A stretch of 64,000 nt of DNA from Chryseobacterium sp. KLBC 52 (GTDB lineage Bacteria > Bacteroidota > Bacteroidia > Flavobacteriales > Weeksellaceae), in contig NZ_QDFZ01000005.1 in assembly GCF_003347605.1 (NCBI RefSeq), positions 124,001-188,000 of the forward strand, read 5' to 3'. Below are positions 55,020-62,783 of the stretch, piece by piece; the first letter of the stretch is position 1, and every line of letters begins with the position of its first letter. Position numbers and translations under genes: made by a program. The notes under the pieces were generated by a model. That model was given only the letters and a program-made list of their open reading frames with translations, did not search any database and had not been told where the DNA came from.

Positions 55020-55733
55020 ATGTGTATGCTGTCAGTTTTTCTCTTACATCTTGATTGGAAAGAATTATTATTGGGGCATGAAGAATGGTCTTTTCTTTTA
55101 GAGATCATTCTTCGTACCATGATTATGTTTCTGGCTATTATTATCGGACTTAGAATTTTGGGAAAAAGAGGAGTAAAACAGCTCTCAATCTTTGAGCTGG
55201 TCGTCATTATTGGCCTGGGATCGGCAGCAGGAGATCCTATGTTTAATAAGGATGTCGGAATCATTTCATCCCTTATTGTTTTTATTGTTATTATTCTCCT
55301 TTATTCTATTGTGACGTATTTTATCGGCAAAAGTAAAAAATTTGAAAATCTGGTGGAAGGAAAGTCCATCTGTCTGATAGAAAGTGGTGAATTCTCCATC
55401 AAAAACTTTCAAAAAGAAAATCTTGGGAGTGACGAATTCTTTGCAGAGTTGAGGCTCAAAGGGGTTTCTCAGCTTGGGCAGGTTGAAATGGCTATAGAAG
55501 AAATATCAGGAGAAATCAGTGTATTCTTTTTCGAAGATGAATCTGTCAGATACGGGCTTCCTATTATGCCAGGCTCATTAAATTATCCGCTACAACACCT
55601 TCACGAGGAGGGACATTACTCTTGTATATTCTGTGGGTATACTGAACATAAAAAAGCAGGTAATGCCGGACGCTGCCCCAAATGCCAAAAAGAAGAATGG
55701 GTAGCATCCAGCAATAAAAGACGTGTGACCTGA
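55020..55733 (+). CDS. DUF421 (YetF-like) membrane protein with C-terminal zinc ribbon
   Basis: The 237-residue protein has three N-terminal membrane helices (about 24-46, 53-70, 80-104; LRILGKRGVKQLSIFELVVI is the YetF signature) and a cytosolic DUF421 domain. At the end (about 200-226) it adds C-x-x-C...C-x-x-C in YSCIFCGYTEH and RCPKCQ, a rubredoxin-like zinc ribbon. Function is unknown; YetF proteins are linked to spore membranes and envelope stress in Bacillus. A second ATG at 55026 is an alternative start. Confidence 0.8.
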   Translation: MCMLSVFLLHLDWKELLLGHEEWSFLLEIILRTMIMFLAIIIGLRILGKRGVKQLSIFELVVIIGLGSAAGDPMFNKDVGIISSLIVFIVIILLYSIVTYFIGKSKKFENLVEGKSICLIESGEFSIKNFQKENLGSDEFFAELRLKGVSQLGQVEMAIEEISGEISVFFFEDESVRYGLPIMPGSLNYPLQHLHEEGHYSCIFCGYTEHKKAGNAGRCPKCQKEEWVASSNKRRVT

Positions 55734-55745
55734 CCTTTGACCATC

Positions 55746-56951
55746 CTAATCCTCAACAAACTTATTTCTTGCCGCTTTCATTCCAAAATACAGCATCAGC
55801 AATACAGCACAGCTTAATAAATAGAATGAACTGTTCCAGGAAATATCCCAGTCATGTAGTTTTCCAAACAGCGGTGGCCCGAACGCAGCAATCAGATATC
55901 CCACAGACTGAGCCATTCCTGATATTTTAACCGCATTGATACTGTTTTTCGTTCTTGTGGAAAAGAAAAGAATTGACAAGCTGAAAGACAATCCATTAGA
56001 GATACCAATAATTACTGCATTCACATAAATCCACTGTGATTTCAGGAAGACAAACATCATGGTACTTCCAAACATCAAAGTACATATGAAAAGGATCATA
56101 AGTCTCTGGTCTTTCATTTTACTGGCAATAATCGGACAACAGAATGTCACAGGAATCATGGTAATCTGAATCACAAAGAACACCCAGCCGGAGCTTTCTC
56201 CCTGCATATGAAAGTCAGCAAGAAAGGAGGGAAGCCATGCTACCAGGCAATAATAAAATAAAGACTGCAGTCCCATAAAAATACTGATATTCCATGCCTG
56301 TGCAGATTTGAACATATTAAAATCTGATGTACTGAGTGCTGTTTTAGGTGGAGCCGGATTTCTTTTGTTAAATATGAATTCCAATGATAAAACAAGGAAA
56401 CCCAATGCAGCAATCACCAGCCATATTCCCAGAGATCCTTTCCATCCAAAACCTGTCAGTTCTCCAATTTTTACACTGAACCCGGAAGCTAAAGCTGCCG
56501 TAAGATTCATTGATACAGCAAAAATTCCTGTCATAAGACCTATCTGCTTCGGAAAATTATTCTTAACATATCCCGGAGTAACCACATTTCCGATGCATAT
56601 TCCTAAACCAATAAATAGAGAGCCTAAAAACAAAAGCCACAGGGAACCACTGATCCTTAAAAATAGCCCAAAGCTTAAAATAATTAGAGAATACATCAGA
56701 AGTTTGCTGATTCCGAACTTATTGGAAAATCTGCTTACCAATACAGAACAGGCGGCAAACATAAACAGCGGAATAGAAGTAAGTAAACTCACCTGAAAAT
56801 TATCCAGTTTCAAAGCATCCCGTACTTCTCCGAGAACGGGAGCAACCGCCACAATCGGTGAGCGGAGATTGCTGGAAATGAGGACAACTACCAGAACATT
56901 AATGATTAATAAAACATACGAAGCATTCTTTTTTACTTCATTCTTCATCAT
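55746..56951 (-). CDS. MFS transporter, CynX/NimT family
   Basis: The 401-residue, 12-helix transporter has the CynX-type helix 1 LISSNLRSPIVAVAPVLGEV and the motif-A region FSNKFGISK. The frame extends upstream to 57044, but that would run into the divergent araC gene. ATG 56951 (or the adjacent 56948) follows a TAATTTTG at 56974-56967 and gives the right N-terminus. It is divergent from an AraC regulator, a common arrangement for this family. Substrate (cyanate, nitroimidazole or other) is unknown. Confidence 0.87.
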   Translation of the reverse strand: MMKNEVKKNASYVLLIINVLVVVLISSNLRSPIVAVAPVLGEVRDALKLDNFQVSLLTSIPLFMFAACSVLVSRFSNKFGISKLLMYSLIILSFGLFLRISGSLWLLFLGSLFIGLGICIGNVVTPGYVKNNFPKQIGLMTGIFAVSMNLTAALASGFSVKIGELTGFGWKGSLGIWLVIAALGFLVLSLEFIFNKRNPAPPKTALSTSDFNMFKSAQAWNISIFMGLQSLFYYCLVAWLPSFLADFHMQGESSGWVFFVIQITMIPVTFCCPIIASKMKDQRLMILFICTLMFGSTMMFVFLKSQWIYVNAVIIGISNGLSFSLSILFFSTRTKNSINAVKISGMAQSVGYLIAAFGPPLFGKLHDWDISWNSSFYLLSCAVLLMLYFGMKAARNKFVED

Positions 56952-57021
56952 AATAAAACTTTTGTACAAAATTAACACAGTAATTTTGTTTAATTTTGCC
57001 AAAGTTTTAACCTGAAACGAC
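56952..57021. promoter_or_regulatory. Bidirectional promoter between MFS and AraC genes
   Basis: TAATTTTG occurs twice on the plus strand (56981-56988, 56991-56998) and once on the minus strand (56974-56967). Each lies about 16-33 bp from the respective start codon, so the two transcripts begin within 50 bp of each other and can be controlled together. Confidence 0.5.
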
Positions 57022-57804
57022 ATGAACGGCAACGACAGTATCAAAATAGATGAACTTAAAAAGCCTTATTTTGTATGGTTTGAAGAAAACTGGGTGCACG
57101 ATAATGTTCTGCATCACCATCAGAAGGGACAGCTCGTGTACGTGGAAAGTGGTTTCCAGTATATTACGATTGAAGAAAAAATCTATCTCCTTCCTCAGAA
57201 TCATGCGGTATGGATTCCTCCCAATGCCGTCCATAAAACCGATTCTCATTCTGAAAAGATCAAGCTGATGATTATGTTTGCGGAGATCAGTACACAAGAA
57301 CCTTTTTATCACGAAGTGAATGTATTTTCTGTTCCTCCTGTACTGAAGGAAATGATAAAATATGCAGAAAAATGGTCTAAACTGATGACTCCGGATCATC
57401 ATGAGAGCCTGTTTCTGAAAGCATTGTTCAACGAACTTCCACGATTTGTAGAACATTCCCTGACTCTTCATATCAGTCTTCCTAAAGATAAACGCCTTGC
57501 CAAGGTCATAGAACATCTCCACAGTCATTACCGGCAGGAGATTACAATGGAAGATCTCAGTGATGAAGCCCTGCTATCTTTCCGTACTCTGGAACGTATT
57601 TTCAAAAAAGAAACAGGTCTCACCCTAAGCAAATATCAGCAAATGCTTCGGATCATCAAAAGTCTTGAATATTTAAGCTCCGGGAATCTTACGGTTTCAG
57701 AAACAGCTTATGAAGTAGGGTACAAGAGTATTCAGGCTTATACCAGAAGTTTTTATTCTGTGATGAAATTCAGGCCGACTGATTTTATTAAAACCATTCA
57801 ATAG
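57022..57804 (+). CDS. AraC family transcriptional regulator
   Basis: The 260-residue protein has an N-terminal cupin sensor (HHHQKGQLVYVESG near residues 31-44; WIPPNAVH at 73-80) and a C-terminal AraC domain (EITMEDLSDEALLSFRTLER, then VSETAYEVGYKSIQAYTRSF). It belongs to the NimR-like group that regulates neighbouring MFS pumps, in agreement with its divergent CynX/NimT-type partner. Confidence 0.9.
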   Translation: MNGNDSIKIDELKKPYFVWFEENWVHDNVLHHHQKGQLVYVESGFQYITIEEKIYLLPQNHAVWIPPNAVHKTDSHSEKIKLMIMFAEISTQEPFYHEVNVFSVPPVLKEMIKYAEKWSKLMTPDHHESLFLKALFNELPRFVEHSLTLHISLPKDKRLAKVIEHLHSHYRQEITMEDLSDEALLSFRTLERIFKKETGLTLSKYQQMLRIIKSLEYLSSGNLTVSETAYEVGYKSIQAYTRSFYSVMKFRPTDFIKTIQ

Positions 57805-57986
57805 GTTTTTAATTTGTATAAAAGCAGACTAAAATTATTAAAAAAGGAGAGTTATTAACATTATAAAACTTCATACATTCCTTTAAAGAAAAGCAATTAA
57901 CCGAATTAAAAAAGAAAATATTTCACATTTTGGCCATTTTTCCACTTCAATAGTCAATATTCAATTATGATATTATTGAAAATAAA

Positions 57987-58010
57987 AAGGTCTCCACGGA
58001 TGGAGACCTT
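57987..58010 (-). terminator. 10-bp-arm hairpin in the 580-bp gap
   Basis: AAGGTCTCCA (57987-57996) pairs with TGGAGACCTT (58001-58010) around CGGA. The T run follows on the reverse strand, so it would end a reverse transcript. No reverse-strand gene precedes it. A TTG-N18-TATATTTG promoter lies at 58078-58050. The rest of the gap 57805-58384 shows no gene. Confidence 0.45.
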
Positions 58011-58384
58011 AAAAAAACACAAATGATGAAAAAAAATTATTTCGATTCACAAATATAAACAAAAATCATGTTATGCAAAACACCATATGCTTATTTTTTT
58101 TAAAAATTATTGATTTTTCCTACGAATAATTATTTCATAAATCTTCCCTGTTTTCTTTAAGATTCCGAAATCAGCAATATAAAAACCTCTCCTGATAAAT
58201 ATAATTCGCCATCTGAAGAATTGTACGCATGTTTTTTAAGCAAAATAAAGAAATCTAAAAAAGTGAATTATTATTAGAATACCACATTATAAAGTCAATA
58301 ATTAAACAAACGTTTAACTATTTTGTGATTCTACTCATAAAATTCTGAAAGTTTTTTGTACTACTTTGGATCAAAACCTATCGT

Positions 58385-58993
58385 ATGAGTCCAAAGATAT
58401 TTAAAGGAGTTCCTGCACAAAAATTCGGTGGCTTCCATGATACGGAAAGCAGAAAAGTATTTGATCAGGACCTGATTCCGGAAAAGTTTAACCTGTTAAA
58501 AGAAAGGTTCTTTTCAGTTAATAATTGGGAAAATTATACCGGGAAAGCTTTCGCTGCATTTAAATTGTATGATTTTGATGGTAGTCCTGTGGATCGCGAA
58601 CCTCAAAAAGGAGATTTTATCCGCATTGATATTCCGGGTCCGGGAGATCCTGAGGCTAAAGGGTACGATTGGGTAGAAATAACAGATATCTGCTTCTATC
58701 AGGACAGTTTTTCTGAAAGTATATCGATCACCTGCAGGCCATCAGTAGATCCCCAAAATAAGAAAAACCGTCACATTGCTCATTTTTACAGTTCTGCAGC
58801 CAGCTCAACCTTTATGATATCCAGAAATATTGCTTATTTAAAAGCAGCGGTATACGGACGAAATGAAAGACCCAACTGGAACGCAAAGTTTCCAGATGTC
58901 ATCAGAAATCTTGCTACTGCTATAGGCGGAATGATGGGGATTGCAAAAATACAGTGGAAGCAGCTTACTGATAGTTTTCTGGATTTTGATTGA
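58385..58993 (+). CDS. Conserved-looking protein of unknown function
   Basis: I do not recognise it. The 202-residue soluble protein has no signal peptide or membrane segment. It has an N-terminal phenylalanine-rich helical part and a central beta-rich part (GDFIRIDIPGPGDPEA, WVEITDICFYQ, SISITCRPS). It ends in FMISRN and AIGGMMGIAKIQWKQL. A degraded copy of its last 52 codons lies at 60849-61007. It is upstream of the antiporter in both copies of a duplication, so the two genes were neighbours before it. Confidence 0.72.
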   Translation: MSPKIFKGVPAQKFGGFHDTESRKVFDQDLIPEKFNLLKERFFSVNNWENYTGKAFAAFKLYDFDGSPVDREPQKGDFIRIDIPGPGDPEAKGYDWVEITDICFYQDSFSESISITCRPSVDPQNKKNRHIAHFYSSAASSTFMISRNIAYLKAAVYGRNERPNWNAKFPDVIRNLATAIGGMMGIAKIQWKQLTDSFLDFD

Positions 58994-59008
58994 ATCCATG
59001 CGCCGTTT

Positions 59009-59052
59009 TTGATCCCGATCATCGTTCTGCCTGCTCCGGCATTTTAATTTCG
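59009..59052 (+). promoter_or_regulatory. FNR-type box and -7 element in front of the antiporter pseudogene
   Basis: TTGAT-CCCG-ATCAT (59009-59022) and TAATTTCG (59045-59052), with 36.5 bp from box centre to the last base of the -7 element, exactly as in the intact copy at 61023-61066. Confidence 0.5.
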
Positions 59053-59060
59053 CAGGATAT

Positions 59061-59322
59061 GATTATTATTTCCGTAAAAGACAAAATAAAGCTGGCTCTT
59101 CCAATATTACTACTGGTCGTTGCAGGGCTTATAGTAAGTTTTACCGTGATCGTTCCCTCTATTGATAAGAGCCCGGAAATGATTTTTTATGTTGTCCTTC
59201 CTCCCATATTATTTGATGCAGCCTGAAATACTTCTTTCCGGATTTCAAAAAAAGAGTTTGCATCAATTTCCCTGCTGGCAGTAGGATTGGTTTTCCTGAC
59301 ACTACAATTATTGCAGCACCAT
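59061..59322 (+). pseudogene. 5' fragment of the CPA1 Na+/H+ antiporter gene
   Basis: The segment is homologous to 61128-61390. The start codon and the first 15 codons are lost through a 53-bp deletion, a 3-bp insertion lies near 59112, and a TGA replaces the tryptophan codon in FDAAWNTS. The frame shifts after that, and homology ends near 59322 where foreign-looking sequence starts. Left partner of the duplication. Confidence 0.85.
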
Positions 59323-59701
59323 CAGTTATATATTTACATTGTGTAGTTAAATGTTTACGAATTTCATTATTTGTTCTCATGGCTGTTTTTATAGATTTGT
59401 AACGTTTTCAGTACATCATCTGACAAAAGTAATTATTTTAAAAGTGCTTTGATTTTTCCTTTTTTAAGAAGGGATGAAAACATCTGGAGCATGATTCCGG
59501 TCCCTGTTGCTGGGGAAGCATTGATAAAATTTTAGCGTTGTCAGCTGTTCCTGCTTTTGCAAAGGCAATAAGCAGAGTGGGTCAGGAGAGAAGATGTGTT
59601 TGGGTAAAAAAGATGACTTAACACTGCAAAAATAAAGGCCATTCTACCATTGTATTCAGGGCCTCTGCAAAAGATTACAGAATTTTTAAAAAAAATAAAT
59701 A
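59323..59701. other. Degenerate segment between pseudogene and HAD-like gene
   Basis: No intact gene. On the reverse strand a possible gene start, MRTNNEIRKHLTTQCKYITD (ATG 59380-59378), runs into the pseudogene junction. Just upstream of it an open end, SDDVLKTLQIYKNSHENK and stop, overlaps that ATG. They read like the junction of two genes cut off by the rearrangement. Confidence 0.4.
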
Positions 59702-60763
59702 ATGAGATTACAAGAATTTATTGATTTTGATTACACTCAATTTGATGGGCATGTTCATAGTGCTATTCGCAATTATATAGATAGCACTATGAATTGGGAA
59801 ATCTATGGTCAGCTTACTAATGAATCAGAGGAAATAGGAATGCTTGGTAAGCAGGCAATTGAGAAAGCATTTGAACAATACAAAGAAAGTCACCCTGCAT
59901 CTAAAAACACATTTGAATTTTTTGCGGGTAAAGAGCTTGATGAATTGGTGGGAGACTTTAAAGCAAAGGGAGTTGATTTTTATGTACTGACAGCATCTGC
60001 CTATCCAAAAGTTATAAAGTATTTATATCAACAAAATGGATTTAAAAATCTGGAGAATATTCCAATATTAACAGTTAGTGCTACTAAGAAGGAGCAGATG
60101 GCTATTGATAAGAACAAATTGATAGGTAAAATAGAAGATGAGATCCGAAAAGAAAATGATCAGGTATTCAGCGTTTTCTTAGATGATACAGCTGAAAATA
60201 TAAATGTATTTAAAGAAGACAAAACAAGAACTGAAGATTGTTTTTTGGGAGAACTTATTGGTGAAAATGGGATGAACAAAGATTTTATCAACAAACATCG
60301 AGAATTTTTAGATTCTACAATACAAAAGTATAATATAAAGCCTAAAGATACCAGTGTTCAAGAATCAAAATCAAATTTTATACCTACTGCTGATATACCT
60401 GCTACATCTGGCGCAAGCGAGCAATTAAAACCAGAAGATAGTAAGCCTGTTTTTGTTCTGAACTCAAGTAAATTGCTGGCTAAGAGAAAAATGCGAAACA
60501 ACCAGGCTTTGACAGACAAACAAACAACTGATCAGCCTGATTATGCAAACCAGAAAGAAAAAGCAATAGGAGGTGAAAATCATCAGGCCAATAATAGTGA
60601 AGCTAATAATTTAAAAACTGGTAAACCTAATCTGGAAAAGTTTATGAACACCAGTAATGCACTCAACCCACAAATAAAAATATCACCAATAACTTCAAAA
60701 GCGAATAGCATGCAAAAAGGTGAATCTCAAAATACAATTGATAGTAAAGCGGTTCGCAGATAA
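59702..60763 (+). CDS. HAD-like protein with long disordered C-terminal tail
   Basis: The 353-residue protein's first 200 residues look like a HAD-type domain: motif I DFDYTQF near residues 8-14 (D-x-D-x-T), motif II FYVLTASAY near 92-100, and motif IV FLDDTAENI near 160-168. The motif III lysine is probably in the KLIGKIEDEI helix. The last 150 residues are low-complexity, rich in N, K, Q, S and T, and probably unfolded. It has no signal peptide. It lies between the two arms of the 0.5-kb duplication, so it is the cargo of that rearrangement. Substrate and role are unknown. Confidence 0.6.
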   Translation: MRLQEFIDFDYTQFDGHVHSAIRNYIDSTMNWEIYGQLTNESEEIGMLGKQAIEKAFEQYKESHPASKNTFEFFAGKELDELVGDFKAKGVDFYVLTASAYPKVIKYLYQQNGFKNLENIPILTVSATKKEQMAIDKNKLIGKIEDEIRKENDQVFSVFLDDTAENINVFKEDKTRTEDCFLGELIGENGMNKDFINKHREFLDSTIQKYNIKPKDTSVQESKSNFIPTADIPATSGASEQLKPEDSKPVFVLNSSKLLAKRKMRNNQALTDKQTTDQPDYANQKEKAIGGENHQANNSEANNLKTGKPNLEKFMNTSNALNPQIKISPITSKANSMQKGESQNTIDSKAVRR

Positions 60764-60848
60764 TTGACAACAATTAAAAAACCGCCTAAAGCTAATTGGT
60801 AAATTCCTTGATATTCAGCATTATCCTTGCTTTCCTAAGTAAGGATAA

Positions 60849-61007
60849 TATTTAAAAGCAGCCGTATATAGACGAAATGAAAAACCCAACTGGAACGCGG
60901 AGTTTCCCGATGTCATCTGAAATATTGCTACTGCTATAGGCGGAATGATGGGTGTTGCAAAAATACAATGGAAGCAGCTTACTGATAGTTTTCTGGATTT
61001 TGATTGA
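60849..61007 (+). pseudogene. 3' fragment of the 202-residue unknown gene
   Basis: The last 52 codons of the gene at 58385-58993 are repeated at a fixed offset of 2014 bp with no indel. One codon (arginine in VIRN) is TGA here. It has no start and ends at the same TGA. Right partner of the duplication. The 85 bp before it (60764-60848) show only a weak GGTAAATTCC/GGATAAT-type hairpin. Confidence 0.85.
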
Positions 61008-61022
61008 ATCCATGCGCCGTTT

Positions 61023-61066
61023 TTGATCTAGATCATAGTTCTGCCTGCTCCGGCATTTTAATTTCG
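61023..61066 (+). promoter_or_regulatory. FNR-type box and -7 element of the antiporter gene
   Basis: TTGAT-CTAG-ATCAT (61023-61036) and TAATTTCG (61059-61066, one mismatch to TAnnTTTG). The box centre is 36.5 bp from the last -7 base, which puts it near -43, a class II activator position. Start codon 61084. Confidence 0.6.
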
Positions 61067-61083
61067 CAGGATATTATCACGCT

Positions 61084-62700
61084 ATGGCAGAACTTGAAAA
61101 GATCATATGGGTATCCATCATTTTAATGATTATCATTTCCGTAAAAGACAGAATAAAGCTGGCTCTTCCTATAGTACTGGTCGTTGCAGGGCTTATAGTA
61201 AGTCTTACCGGAATCGTTCCCTCTATTGATATGAGCCCGGAAATGATTTTTTATGTTGTCCTTCCTCCCATATTATTTGATGCAGCCTGGAATACTTCGA
61301 TTCCGGATTTCAAAAAAGAATTTCCAACAATTTCCCTGCTGGCAGTAGGGCTGGTTTTCCTGACCACCACCATTATTGCCGTGATTGTTCACAGCATCAT
61401 TCCCGGATTTACGTGGCCTTTATCTTTTGTATTGGGTGCTATCATTTCACCACCTGACGCTGTTGCAGCAACAAGTATTACAAAGAATCTTCCGTTACCA
61501 CAAAAATTAACCACTATTCTTGAAGGAGAAAGTCTTCTGAATGATGCATCCGCCTTGATTGCCTATAAATGTGCTGTTATTGCTATTACAAGCGGTATAT
61601 TTTCTTTCTGGAATACGGGAATACAATTTATGGGGATCAGTATTGGAGGGATATTCATTGGATTTCTGATAGGTTTTATATTTTTAAAATTGCATAAGTA
61701 TTTTAATACCAACTCCAGTGCAGAAACTTTTGCTGTGATCCTGCTTCCTTTTGCAGCGTATAGCTTTGCCGAACATTTAGGATGTTCGGGAGTATTGGCA
61801 GTTGTGGTATTGGGAATGTTTCTATCCTGGAATTCATTTTCCTTATTCAGCTCAGCCAGTAGATTACAGATGAGCCATTTCTGGGATGTTATTATTTTTA
61901 TTCTGAACGGATTGATTTTTTTGATTCTGGGAATGCAGCTGCCTTCAAGTATTTCACATATACCCTCTACTGAATTACCATTATTGATTCTATATGGCTT
62001 TCTCCTATTTATTATACTCGTCATGATAAGGTTGGCTGTACTTGCTTTATTTCCTGTTTTTTCCAACCAGTCATCCATTAACAAAGGAAATCGTTTTCTG
62101 ACCCAGTCTAAAAAAGAATATATTATCCTCTCATGGTCGGGAATGCGTGGAGTAGTTTCTCTGGCCGCTGCTTTGGCACTCCCTTTCCGGGATAATTCAG
62201 GGTTTGCTATAGAACAGAGAAATACCATATTATTGATCTCATTTGTAGTGATCATTTTTACATTGGTAATTCAGGGGCTTACGCTTCCAAGATTAATCAA
62301 ACTGATAAAACCTTCCACACCGGACAAGGAAGAAGAAAAAGATCTGAATAGGCTTCTGCTAAAAAAATCGAATTCTTTCCTAAAAGATTTTAAACCGGGA
62401 AACATTACTACTGAAAACGCCCTGAAAATTATGACTGAAAAGCTGAAAAAAGAACAGGAACAGCTTCTTCGAACAAACGGAAACTTCTTAGATTCAGACT
62501 CTGTTGAATCGAAAAAAGCATATTTCCACCTGGAGCTTGAACTTGCAGATTTTCAAAGAAAAGAACTGATCAGGAATTACTATAGAGGAGCATTCTCTCT
62601 TGAATCTATTCGTAAAAAAGAATGGGAACTGGATTTCTGGACAACTACAGTATATCAGGAACTCAATACTTTACAACATAATCCTGCATCAAAAGAGTAA
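61084..62700 (+). CDS. Na+/H+ antiporter, CPA1 family
   Basis: The 538-residue membrane protein has 12 or so helices. The CPA1 motifs are FYVVLPPILFDAAW near residues 56-69, GAIISPPDAVAATSI near 119-133, and EGESLLNDASALI near 146-158 (the N-D pair of ion exchange). WSGMRGVVSLAAALALP is the conserved late helix. A cytosolic tail of about 120 charged residues follows. It exchanges Na+ or K+ for H+. The intact gene is the right copy of a duplication, and an FNR-type box lies in its promoter. Confidence 0.92.
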   Translation: MAELEKIIWVSIILMIIISVKDRIKLALPIVLVVAGLIVSLTGIVPSIDMSPEMIFYVVLPPILFDAAWNTSIPDFKKEFPTISLLAVGLVFLTTTIIAVIVHSIIPGFTWPLSFVLGAIISPPDAVAATSITKNLPLPQKLTTILEGESLLNDASALIAYKCAVIAITSGIFSFWNTGIQFMGISIGGIFIGFLIGFIFLKLHKYFNTNSSAETFAVILLPFAAYSFAEHLGCSGVLAVVVLGMFLSWNSFSLFSSASRLQMSHFWDVIIFILNGLIFLILGMQLPSSISHIPSTELPLLILYGFLLFIILVMIRLAVLALFPVFSNQSSINKGNRFLTQSKKEYIILSWSGMRGVVSLAAALALPFRDNSGFAIEQRNTILLISFVVIIFTLVIQGLTLPRLIKLIKPSTPDKEEEKDLNRLLLKKSNSFLKDFKPGNITTENALKIMTEKLKKEQEQLLRTNGNFLDSDSVESKKAYFHLELELADFQRKELIRNYYRGAFSLESIRKKEWELDFWTTTVYQELNTLQHNPASKE

Positions 62701-62714
62701 CGGTTCATCCTTTT

Positions 62715-62758
62715 TTGATCTAAGTCAAAGCTTGGTATCCGTCACACAAAGACCTTTG
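62715..62758 (+). promoter_or_regulatory. FNR-type box and -7 element of the last MFS gene
   Basis: TTGAT-CTAA-GTCAA (62715-62728, one mismatch) and GACCTTTG (62751-62758, one mismatch). Centre to last -7 base is 36.5 bp, identical to the antiporter promoter. Start codon 62784. Confidence 0.55.
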
Positions 62759-62783
62759 TACCCGAATATTTTAAACAAAATTT

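Noticed and set aside
56308..56796. A 162-codon open frame antisense to the CynX/NimT-type MFS gene
   Set aside because: It has no family motif and lies wholly opposite a clear transporter; a shadow.
55746..57044. 432-residue version of the CynX/NimT-type transporter
   Set aside because: The extra 31 residues would be read from inside the divergent araC gene and its promoter; the start at 56951 is right behind a -7 element.
58835..61390. A transposon or insertion sequence carrying the HAD-like gene
   Set aside because: No transposase, no terminal inverted repeats and no short target duplication. The flanking direct copies are 0.5 kb gene pieces, which fits recombination better.
61563..62255. 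A 230-codon open frame antisense to the antiporter
   Set aside because: It mirrors the membrane-protein codons of the sense gene, has no recognisable motif and no promoter; a shadow.
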